Source of the DNA: an uncultured Treponema sp.
Lineage (GTDB): Bacteria > Spirochaetota > Spirochaetia > Treponematales > Treponemataceae
Reading direction: 5' to 3'
NCBI GenBank assembly: GCA_946538795.1
Contig: CAMNGY010000063.1
Coordinates: 1 to 7,479, forward strand
Length of the DNA stretch: 7,479 nucleotides
The notes below the pieces were generated by a model. The model saw nothing but the letters and a program-made list of their open reading frames with translations, was not told where the DNA came from and did not search any database. Below are positions 1-5,603 of the stretch, piece by piece; the first letter of the stretch is position 1; every line of letters starts with the position of its first letter. The position numbers were made by a program, and so were the translations under genes.

Positions 1-72
1 GGCCATCTAAGACTTGAACTTAGGACCAAAGGATTATGAGTCCTCTGCTCTAACCGACTGAGCTAATGGCCC
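1..72 (-). tRNA. tRNA with CAT anticodon, probably tRNA-Ile2 (lysidine type); 3' end cut by window edge
   Basis: Read on the minus strand this folds as a complete cloverleaf. The acceptor strand GGGCCAT (72-66) pairs with ATGGCC at the window edge. The D arm is GCTC/GAGC, the anticodon stem is GAGGA/TCCTT around loop CTCATAA, and the T arm is CTAAG/CTTAG with loop TTCAAGT. Only base 72, the discriminator and any encoded CCA lie outside the window. The anticodon is CAT. It is not an initiator, because it lacks the three G-C pairs low in the anticodon stem and has a paired first base (G1). Between elongator Met and Ile2, pairs C4-G69 and C5-G68 match known TilS (tRNA-Ile lysidine synthetase) determinants and the body resembles E. 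coli tRNA-Ile2, so Ile2 is favoured. In that case it reads AUA codons, which are common in the neighbouring genes. Confidence 0.93.
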
Positions 73-92
73 GCAAATTGCTTTGCGCTAAT

Positions 93-122
93 ACTATAGC
101 GTAAAAAAAGGAAAAAGGTCAA
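93..122 (-). promoter_or_regulatory. Sigma-70-type promoter of the tRNA gene
   Basis: On the minus strand TTGACC (122-117; 5/6 to consensus) is followed by an 18-nt T-rich spacer and TATAGT (98-93; 5/6). Transcription would begin near position 86, about 14 nt before the tRNA 5' end, a typical short tRNA leader. The placement supports the call; the start site is inferred. Confidence 0.6.
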
Positions 123-168
123 GTGGTACGAAAGGATTTGTGCGTAACAAGCTGACGGGCCGGCCCCG

Positions 169-206
169 GTCTTGCTCCCATCGCCCCCAGTCCTGCTCCG
201 ACGCCC
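169..206. repeat. GC-rich imperfect tandem repeat upstream of putP
   Basis: Two adjacent copies begin GTCTTGCTCCCATCGCCC (from 169) and GTCCTGCTCCGACGCCC (190-206), differing by one substitution and one indel region. Just upstream is the 10-bp palindrome GGGCCGGCCC (158-167). The segment is noncoding and lies between the divergent tRNA and putP promoter areas. It could be a pair of protein-binding sites or simply slippage-prone GC-rich DNA. Confidence 0.4.
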
Positions 207-292
207 TGCGCACGGTACAATTCCCCGCACTATATTGAAAAAGACACAAAAATATGAAAGAATATAGGAACAAGTTTTTGCCAGTTTCAAGC

Positions 293-319
293 GCCCCATG
301 CGGCCAGTCCGTGCGGGGC
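293..319 (+). promoter_or_regulatory. Leader hairpin upstream of the putP ribosome-binding site
   Basis: Arms 293-303 (GCCCCATGCGG) and 309-319 (CCGTGCGGGGC) form an 11-bp stem with one A-C mismatch and two G-T wobbles, closing a 5-nt loop (CCAGT). The stem ends 28 nt before the putP Shine-Dalgarno site and has no T tract after it, so it is not a terminator as it stands. A role in mRNA stability or translational control of putP is possible but inferred. The putP promoter upstream is unclear: TTGAAA at 235-240 and TATATT at 231-236 are candidate elements, but neither has a good partner at standard spacing. Confidence 0.4.
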
Positions 320-360
320 AACCTGGTACACCCAACTCTATGTAAGAAAGGAGCAAAACA

Positions 361-1869
361 ATGTCTTCTGCGATGATACAGCATGTTATCGCATTCGCCC
401 TCTACCTGGGGCTTATGGTTTACGTAGGCATCCGCTGGATGAACACGAACAACAGTTCCGAGGACTTCTTCCTGGGAGGCAGGAACATGGGACCGTGGAC
501 CACGGCCCTTTCCGCCGAAGCGAGCGATATGTCCGGATGGCTTCTGATGGGCCTGCCCGGCGTGGCCTACCTGGGAGGACTCAAGGAAGCCTTCTGGACC
601 GCCCTGGGCCTGGAAATAGGCACCTACCTGAACTGGCTCATCGTCGCAAAACCCCTGCGCCGCTACTCGATGATGTGCAACAACTCGATTACGATACCTG
701 AGTTCCTGACCAACCGCTTCCACGACAAGAAGCGCATCATCTCGCTGGTTTCCACGATCTTCATCGTGCTTTTCTTTGTCATATACACGGCATCGGGCTT
801 CGTCGCCTGCGCAAAGCTGCTCAACACGGTTTTTGGCCTGCCCTACATCTGCGGGCTGGTGATCGGCATGGTGGTAATCCTGCTCTATACCCTGCTGGGA
901 GGCTTTTCGGCCGTCTGCACCACGGACTTCATCCAGGGGACGCTGATGTTCATCACGCTCATCCTGACAGTATGCATCATGATAATAACCGTAGGAGGGC
1001 CTTCCGTCGCCACGCAGAAGGTAGGCGAGTTTGCCCAGAAAGCCATGCGCGGGGAATTCGGAGAGCTTATGCAAAGCAAGTTCACCGCAAACCAGAACTT
1101 CTCCGTCATATCCATAATATCATCCCTTGCCTGGGGCCTGGGATACTTCGGCATGCCCCACATTCTGGTCCGCTTCATGGGAATCAAGAGCGAGAAGGAC
1201 ATAGCCCTTTCCCGCCGCATCGCCATGTCTTGGGTCACGATAGCCTTCATAGGCGCAATGGGCATCGGCTCCTTCGCGGTCGTCTACCTTAACGACCTGC
1301 TGCCGGCCGCCCAGAACGAAAGCGTCGTCATCGCTACGATAATCCAGACCTACCCCGCCTTCATCGGAGGCATCTTCCTGTGCGCCATCCTGGCGGCGGC
1401 CATGTCCACGGCGGACTCCCAGCTGCTCGTTGCGGCCAGCGCATTCACCGAGGACTTCTGCCAGACACTGCTCAAGAAAAAGTTCGAGCCAAAAACCACG
1501 GTGTTCCTGAGCCGCGCGACGGTCCTCGCAATAGCCCTGGTCGCCTTCGTGCTTTCGCTAAACGAAAACAGCTCCATATTCGGCCTGGTCAGCTATGCCT
1601 GGGCAGGCTTCGGCGCGACGTTCGGCCCCCTTATCCTGCTGGCCCTCTTCTGGCGCAACGCCACGGCAAAGGGCGCTATAGCCGGAATAATAGCGGGAGG
1701 AGCCACGGTCATAGTATGGCACAACTTCTCAGGAGGCATCCTTGACGTATATGAGCTGCTTCCCGGCTTCCTGGCCTGCCTTTTGGCCGCGGTCATAGTG
1801 AGCATCATTGACAAGGATAAAGACCCCCAGATGCTGAAGGAATTCGACGAATTCAAGAACACGAAATAG
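361..1869 (+). CDS. putP: Sodium/proline symporter PutP (SSS family)
   Basis: This inner-membrane transporter couples Na+ entry to L-proline uptake. It is 502 residues, the same length as E. coli PutP as I recall it, and aligns with it throughout. SSEDFFLGGR (32-41) leads into SAEASDMSGWLLMGLPG (51-67), where D56 matches the Na+-site Asp55 of E. coli. Further shared blocks are WGLGYFGMPHILVRFM (258-273), AAAMSTADSQLL (345-356), with S349/T350 at the Na2-site Ser/Thr, and SYAWAGFGATFGP (411-423). The rest is about a dozen hydrophobic helices and a short charged tail. AAGGAG at 348-353, 7 nt before the ATG, fixes the start. It is monocistronic and converges on the MATE gene. Proline could serve as carbon or nitrogen source or as osmolyte; no proline-catabolic gene is nearby to decide. 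Other SSS substrates are less likely given the close PutP match. Confidence 0.93.
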   Translation: MSSAMIQHVIAFALYLGLMVYVGIRWMNTNNSSEDFFLGGRNMGPWTTALSAEASDMSGWLLMGLPGVAYLGGLKEAFWTALGLEIGTYLNWLIVAKPLRRYSMMCNNSITIPEFLTNRFHDKKRIISLVSTIFIVLFFVIYTASGFVACAKLLNTVFGLPYICGLVIGMVVILLYTLLGGFSAVCTTDFIQGTLMFITLILTVCIMIITVGGPSVATQKVGEFAQKAMRGEFGELMQSKFTANQNFSVISIISSLAWGLGYFGMPHILVRFMGIKSEKDIALSRRIAMSWVTIAFIGAMGIGSFAVVYLNDLLPAAQNESVVIATIIQTYPAFIGGIFLCAILAAAMSTADSQLLVAASAFTEDFCQTLLKKKFEPKTTVFLSRATVLAIALVAFVLSLNENSSIFGLVSYAWAGFGATFGPLILLALFWRNATAKGAIAGIIAGGATVIVWHNFSGGILDVYELLPGFLACLLAAVIVSIIDKDKDPQMLKEFDEFKNTK

Positions 1870-1871
1870 AC

Positions 1872-1920
1872 AGAAAGAGCCAGTTGCAAAAGTCGGTCAC
1901 TTTTGAAACTGGCTCAGAAA
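1872..1920. repeat. 39-bp near-perfect palindrome flanked by 5-bp direct repeats
   Basis: Arms GAGCCAGTTGCAAAAGT (1877-1893) and ACTTTTGAAACTGGCTC (1899-1915) pair over 17 bp with a single G-A mismatch around loop CGGTC. AGAAA directly abuts both ends (1872-1876 and 1916-1920). It lies 8 bp after the putP stop codon. On the minus strand TTTCTGTC follows the stem, so it might help terminate leftward transcription; on the plus strand no T run follows. The flanking repeats and compact symmetry would also suit a small dispersed palindromic (REP- or MITE-like) element, which needs other genomic copies to prove. Confidence 0.6.
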
Positions 1921-1929
1921 GAACAACAG

Positions 1930-1983
1930 AAAAAAGGGGCACCCAGGAAACTCGGGAAACCGATGTTCTCCGGGGTGCCCTTT
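1930..1983 (-). terminator. Rho-independent terminator of the MATE gene, possibly bidirectional
   Basis: GGGCACCC (1937-1944) pairs perfectly with GGGTGCCC (1973-1980). On the minus strand the second arm is followed by one C and then six T (1935-1930), a convincing terminator about 80 nt beyond the MATE stop codon. On the plus strand only TTTGTGT follows, so it would be a weaker stop for putP. The 28-nt loop is long but contains some further partial pairing. Confidence 0.7.
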
Positions 1984-2058
1984 GTGTCTGAAAAGCAGGC
2001 AGCCCCGACGAGGCAACACCCGCCCCACCCGCAGGCCACAAAACCGCCGCGACAAGGG

Positions 2059-3507
2059 CTACTCGGCGCGGGCCCTTCCCCCGCACAACGGCCCCACCTC
2101 GACGGCCCGCCCTAACGAAGCCCGCCCCGCCACCGGGACGCGGCGCACGGACCTGGCCACAAGCATGGGCGAAATGTACACCGTATGGAAATGCGCGAAA
2201 TACCTGAGCCAGGCCGTGGCCCCGCTCAGGACCCAGACTATGCCCGTGGCAAGCCATATACCAGGCTCCTCCAGCCCCATGAACTTCGTCACGAATATGG
2301 GAATGGTAAAACGGCCCACGACTTCGACAATCCCGTTGAACAGGGCAAAGAACGCGTCGCCTATTCCGGTCAGGACTCCGCGGACCACGTATATGGTACC
2401 GAGCGCAATGTAAAATACGCTGGTTATCCTCAGACCCATCGTACCCAACGCTATGACCTGCTCGTCCGAAACGAAGAGGCTGGTTATGCCCCTGCCAAAG
2501 ACCTGCATGACGAATATCATGACAAGCGTCAGGACAGTCATGATAAGGAAGCCCTTCCTGTAGCCCATGTACACGCGGTCGTACTTCCTGGCCCCGTAGT
2601 TCTGCCCGCAGTAGGTCGAGATGGACGTGCCCAGCGTCGCGTAGGGCTGGTGTATCAGCTGCTCTATCCTGCTGGTACTGGTGAAGGCCGCCACGACGAC
2701 CGTCCCGTAGGAGTTGACGATCCTCTGCACGGCCATGGACGAAACGGCTATGAGAGCGAACTGCAGGGATATGGGTATGCCCAGCCGGATGACCTTGCAG
2801 ACCATCTCCATGCTGACGGAAAAATCTTCCCTGCTGAACCTGAAGAAAGGATTCACCCTGTTGGCATACACGGCGCAGCTTACCACGGCCACAAACTGGG
2901 AGATAATAGTGGCTATGGCGGCCCCCTTTATGCCCATCTTGAGGTTATAGACGAATATCACGTCCAGGATCACGTTTATAATCGTGGAAATGACAAGGAA
3001 ATACAGCGGAGAGCGAGAGTCGCCCAAGGCGCGCAGCATGGAAGCCAGGTAGTTGTACAAGGACACGAACAGAAGCCCCGTGCAGACCAGGCGTATGTAC
3101 ATGGTCGCATCCGGAAGGATCTCCTCCGGGGTGCTCAGGATCCTGAGCAGGAGGGGAGCGCAGGCAAAGCCCGTTATGCCGAACGCGAGCGGAACGGCAA
3201 GCATGATGAGGCCCGTGTTCACGATGCAGTTCTTCACTTTGGCATTGTCATGAGCACCGTAGAACTGGGACACGATGATGCCCCCTCCGTTCCCGATGCC
3301 GTTGCACAGAGCGAAGAACAGGAAGCTGATGGACGACGTGGCCCCTACCGCCGCCAGGGCGTTGGCCCCAACGAACTGACCGACTATTATGGAATCGGCC
3401 AGGTTGTACACCTGCTGGAAAAGGTTTCCTATAAGAGCCGGAAGAGCAAAGAGAATGAGGTGCTTTACCGGGTCGCCGGTCGTCATGTCCGTATTATGAT
3501 CTTTCAT
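2059..3507 (-). CDS. MATE-family multidrug/cation efflux transporter
   Basis: This is an inner-membrane antiporter that would export cationic drugs or metabolites using Na+ or H+. The 482 residues contain about twelve hydrophobic segments in two halves. Family blocks include LPALIGNLFQQVYNLADSII (22-41), the GQFVGANALAAVGAT segment (43-57), LRALGDSRSP (158-167), GQNYGARKYDRV (301-312) and GVLTGIGDAFFALFNG (377-392). It resembles the YoeA/MepA-like MATE branch, but the substrate cannot be read from sequence. The protein is about 30 residues longer than usual: after the last helix (about 440) comes an Arg/Gly/Ala/Val-rich tail (447-482). The ATG at 3507 follows AGGGGGA with only about 3 nt of spacing; a better-spaced AGGGGAGG lies further upstream. 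It is divergent from the araC gene over 93 bp, suggesting control by that regulator. Confidence 0.9.
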   Translation of the reverse strand: MKDHNTDMTTGDPVKHLILFALPALIGNLFQQVYNLADSIIVGQFVGANALAAVGATSSISFLFFALCNGIGNGGGIIVSQFYGAHDNAKVKNCIVNTGLIMLAVPLAFGITGFACAPLLLRILSTPEEILPDATMYIRLVCTGLLFVSLYNYLASMLRALGDSRSPLYFLVISTIINVILDVIFVYNLKMGIKGAAIATIISQFVAVVSCAVYANRVNPFFRFSREDFSVSMEMVCKVIRLGIPISLQFALIAVSSMAVQRIVNSYGTVVVAAFTSTSRIEQLIHQPYATLGTSISTYCGQNYGARKYDRVYMGYRKGFLIMTVLTLVMIFVMQVFGRGITSLFVSDEQVIALGTMGLRITSVFYIALGTIYVVRGVLTGIGDAFFALFNGIVEVVGRFTIPIFVTKFMGLEEPGIWLATGIVWVLSGATAWLRYFAHFHTVYISPMLVARSVRRVPVAGRASLGRAVEVGPLCGGRARAE

Positions 3508-3508
3508 A

Positions 3509-3530
3509 TTCCCCCTGGGGAACCTCCCCT
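3509..3530 (-). promoter_or_regulatory. G/C-rich translation-initiation region of the MATE gene with mutually exclusive pairings
   Basis: Read leftward the leader runs GGGGAGG, TTCCCC, AGGGGGAAT and then the ATG. The central CCCC can pair with the upstream GGGG (loop AGGTT) or with the downstream GGGG that forms the nearest Shine-Dalgarno-like stretch. The two pairings exclude each other and expose or hide different ribosome-binding sites. At DNA level it shows as TTCCCC (3509-3514) and GGGGAA (3517-3522). Any regulatory use is inference; the stems are short. Confidence 0.3.
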
Positions 3531-3532
3531 TC

Positions 3533-3559
3533 TTGCAATATACTCACCTTTCCTATAAT
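3533..3559 (+). promoter_or_regulatory. Candidate promoter of the araC-type regulator, overlapping the MATE -10
   Basis: TTGCAA (3533-3538) lies 15 nt before a perfect TATAAT (3554-3559), so transcription would start near 3566. The same bases read leftward give TATTAT (3560-3555), a 5/6 -10 for the MATE gene, whose -35 position (GTCAGG, 3583-3578) is poor, as expected of an activator-dependent promoter. The 10-bp palindrome TTCTTAAGAA (3564-3573) sits immediately beside both -10s. The spacer of the rightward promoter is short, so confidence is moderate. Confidence 0.45.
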
Positions 3560-3600
3560 ATGCTTCTTAAGAATTGACCTGACCATTATCATATTTTGCT

Positions 3601-4503
3601 ATGGTGCGGACTATGGACTACAGCGGATACGAAGCGTTCGACTTTGACAGGATAAGCGCGTTCAACATGTCAACGGGCCACAAGGAGCGGAGCTACCGCC
3701 CGCACTGGCACTCCTACGGCGAGATAATCCTTGTGGGACCGGGAAAGACGAACGTCTTCAAGGTAAACCAGGACACGTACAGCCTGGAGGAAGGCGATTT
3801 CGTGCTTGCCTGGCCCATGGAAATGCACGCCATAATAGACGCTGACAGGGAACAGTCCCTGGTCATGCAGTTCAGCAACAGCTTCATGAACTCGCTGCTC
3901 GACCTGCAGAGGATCATGCACCTGTACAGGAAGCTGCATGTAATACGCAGGAAATCACATCCGGACCTTGCCCAAAGCCTCAAGGACAAGGCATTCCGGA
4001 TGAAGGCGCTGCACTTTTCCGGCGAAATGAACAGGGAACTGAGGTGCTGCATCCTCTTCATGGAATTCATGCTGGCCCTGGACGAACACCGGGACGAGCT
4101 GGCCCCGGAACTGAAGCTGCACGAGCATGACAGCTGCACTGACGACGTGATGCGCCGGCTTATCATGGTGACGGACTACATAAAGAACAACCTGACGGCG
4201 GACGACCTCTCGCAGGCGGCAATGGCCAGGATGGCGGGAATAAGCAAGGACTACTTCTCACGGACCTTCAAAGACGTGATGGGGATGAACTACAGCAAGT
4301 GGCTGAACATGATAAGGCTGGAAAAGGCCACGGAGCTGCTTGCCCAGGACAAGATGACGCTCACGGAAGTCGCCATGCTTTCCGGCTTCCAGAGCATTCC
4401 CAGCTTCAACAGGGTCTTCCACGACGAAAAGGGAATGGCTCCCGGAGAATACAGGTCCCTCTTTGCGGGACACGGGGACAGCCCGGAGGCCGCCCCATTC
4501 TGA
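3601..4503 (+). CDS. AraC-family transcriptional regulator with N-terminal cupin sensor domain
   Basis: This cytoplasmic DNA-binding regulator is 300 residues. The N-terminal half is an AraC-type cupin: RPHWHSYGEIILV (33-45) and the following beta-rich stretch up to EEGDFVLAWPMEMHAI (63-78) form the usual ligand pocket. Residues 185-288 hold two helix-turn-helix units. The first is about 203-228 (SQAAMARMAGISKDYFSRTF); the second is about 252-278 and contains the family signature GFQSIPSFNRVF (262-273). The inducer is unknown. Divergence from the MATE pump makes that gene the likeliest target. No Shine-Dalgarno site precedes the ATG at 3601 or the alternative ATG at 3613 (residue 5), and a TGA at 3580-3582 excludes an earlier in-frame start. 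The gene ends 9 bp from the convergent fabD stop. Confidence 0.92.
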   Translation: MVRTMDYSGYEAFDFDRISAFNMSTGHKERSYRPHWHSYGEIILVGPGKTNVFKVNQDTYSLEEGDFVLAWPMEMHAIIDADREQSLVMQFSNSFMNSLLDLQRIMHLYRKLHVIRRKSHPDLAQSLKDKAFRMKALHFSGEMNRELRCCILFMEFMLALDEHRDELAPELKLHEHDSCTDDVMRRLIMVTDYIKNNLTADDLSQAAMARMAGISKDYFSRTFKDVMGMNYSKWLNMIRLEKATELLAQDKMTLTEVAMLSGFQSIPSFNRVFHDEKGMAPGEYRSLFAGHGDSPEAAPF

Positions 4504-4512
4504 AATCAAAAA

Positions 4513-5466
4513 CTACAGGGAATTCACGGCTTCCACCGTGCCGACCGGTATGGCGGCAAGGGCGGCACCCGCTTCGGTCTGGGACCAAAGGCCCGTCAGG
4601 ACCTTTCCCGGCCCCGGCTCAAGTATGGACCACTCGCCCCCGTCCTCCTTGATCATGGAAGCAAGGACGGCTTCCTCGTCAGTCCACAGGACACCGTGAG
4701 TCAGATGCTGGACGGCGGCGGCCTTAAGCTGGGCACCGCTTTCCGCCCGCTTTCCGGTTACGTTGCTGAACAGGGGAATCCTGGGATCTGCGAATTCCAC
4801 GTCCGCCAGGACCTTCTCAAACTCATCGGCGGCTTTCTGCATCAAGGGACAATGGAAGGGCCCTGCGACCTTAAGGCGGATTGCCCTTCTGGCACCGCTC
4901 TTCATGGCCCTGTCCTCCATCTCGGTGAGGGCATCGAAAGTTCCGCTCACGACGGTCTGCTTCACAGAGTTCATGTTGGCGGCATACGCATTGGGAATGG
5001 CATCGGCAATCTTACGCACGGTCTCAGGGGGAAGGCCCAGTATCGCGCTCATTCCGGGGGCATGCCCCTTGTTGGCGGCGGCAATTTCCTCGCAAACAGC
5101 CTGCATTATGACACCGCGCTGCCTGACCAGCTTCACGAGCGGCTCAAACCCTATGACACCGGCGGCATAGAGGGCGGGGAATTCCCCCAGCGAAAAGCCC
5201 ATCACGGCGGAAGGCTCTATGCCCTTGTCCTTAAGCGCCGCCATTATGGCGAGCGAGGCCGTGGTTATGGCAATCTGGCTGTTGTCGCTGCGGCTCAGGG
5301 TATCCGCGTCGGATTCCCAGAGCAGTTTGCCCATATCGAGGTTTAATATAGAAGAAACATCGTCAATAACCTTCTTTGAGGAAGGAAAGGATTCCGCCAG
5401 GTCCTTTGCCATGCCAGGCGTCTGTGCCCCCTGACCGGGGAACAAAAATGCATATTTCTTTGCCAT
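4513..5466 (-). CDS. fabD: Malonyl-CoA:acyl carrier protein transacylase FabD
   Basis: This cytosolic enzyme moves malonyl from CoA to ACP to supply fatty-acid elongation. The 317 residues match the usual FabD length (about 310). FPGQGAQ (9-15) opens the fold and GFSLGE (90-95) carries nucleophile Ser92. Arg117 in RQRG binds the malonyl carboxylate, and His205 in GPFHCPLM completes the catalytic dyad. EPGPGKVLTGL (283-293) is the C-terminal family signature. Two residues beside the active site differ from the common motifs: Phe for His in GHSLGE, and Cys for Ser in GPFHSPLM; all catalytic residues are present. AAGGAG (5477-5472) 5 nt before the ATG fixes the start. No other fab gene is visible, so it stands apart from the usual fatty-acid cluster, with its own strong promoter. 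A T5 run follows the stop, but without a convincing stem. Confidence 0.95.
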   Translation of the reverse strand: MAKKYAFLFPGQGAQTPGMAKDLAESFPSSKKVIDDVSSILNLDMGKLLWESDADTLSRSDNSQIAITTASLAIMAALKDKGIEPSAVMGFSLGEFPALYAAGVIGFEPLVKLVRQRGVIMQAVCEEIAAANKGHAPGMSAILGLPPETVRKIADAIPNAYAANMNSVKQTVVSGTFDALTEMEDRAMKSGARRAIRLKVAGPFHCPLMQKAADEFEKVLADVEFADPRIPLFSNVTGKRAESGAQLKAAAVQHLTHGVLWTDEEAVLASMIKEDGGEWSILEPGPGKVLTGLWSQTEAGAALAAIPVGTVEAVNSL

Positions 5467-5496
5467 AACAGCTCCTTATGAAATCTTTCTGAAAAA

Positions 5497-5525
5497 ATTA
5501 TCCCAAAATGTCCGGCCATTGTCAA
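5497..5525 (-). promoter_or_regulatory. Strong sigma-70-type promoter of fabD
   Basis: Leftward, a perfect TTGACA (5525-5520) is followed by exactly 17 nt and GATAAT (5502-5497, 5/6). Transcription would begin near 5490, giving a leader of about 24 nt with a good Shine-Dalgarno site. This is the best promoter in the window and fits a constitutively expressed housekeeping gene. I saw no TTAGTAC-like FapR site or other fatty-acid operator around it. The rest of the 137-bp gap (5526-5603) holds only a GC-rich 6-bp stem (5564-5569 with 5582-5587) without a T tract. Confidence 0.8.
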
Positions 5526-5603
5526 GCTGACGGCAGACCGGTGACGGCGAACCATCCGAACCAGCGGCGCACGCCAGCTGCCGCCGCAATCAAGCCCACG
5601 CCG

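Noticed and set aside
231..265. putP promoter from TTGAAA (235-240) with GAATAT (260-265)
   Set aside because: The spacer would be 19 nt and the -10 is poor; TATATT at 231-236 lacks a good -35. No promoter is called.
280..290. GCCAGTTTCAA shared between the putP leader and one arm of the palindrome after putP (1903-1913, opposite strand)
   Set aside because: A shared 11-mer between two places in a window this size is expected by chance.
94..1074. Long minus-strand open frame of 326 codons opposite the start of putP
   Set aside because: It is antisense to a clear PutP, has low-complexity His/Asp/Gln/Arg-rich translation typical of a shadow frame, and crosses the tRNA promoter region.
3505..3545. 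Short leader peptide from a TTG near 3537 (14 codons, minus strand) with AGGTGAG upstream, overlapping the MATE start
   Set aside because: It is very short, uses a rare start codon and is out of frame with the transporter; not supportable without expression data.
2185..3558. Plus-strand open frame of 457 codons opposite the MATE gene
   Set aside because: It is a shadow of the transporter: the translation is hydrophilic and shows no domain, while the minus frame has full MATE motifs.
4696..5346. Plus-strand open frame opposite fabD
   Set aside because: It is antisense to FabD, whose catalytic motifs are all present; no recognisable domain or ribosome-binding site.
5564..5587. GC stem (GCGGCG/CGCCGC) after the hemolysin III gene as a terminator
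   Set aside because: It has a 12-nt loop and no T tract on the minus strand, so it is not a convincing rho-independent terminator.
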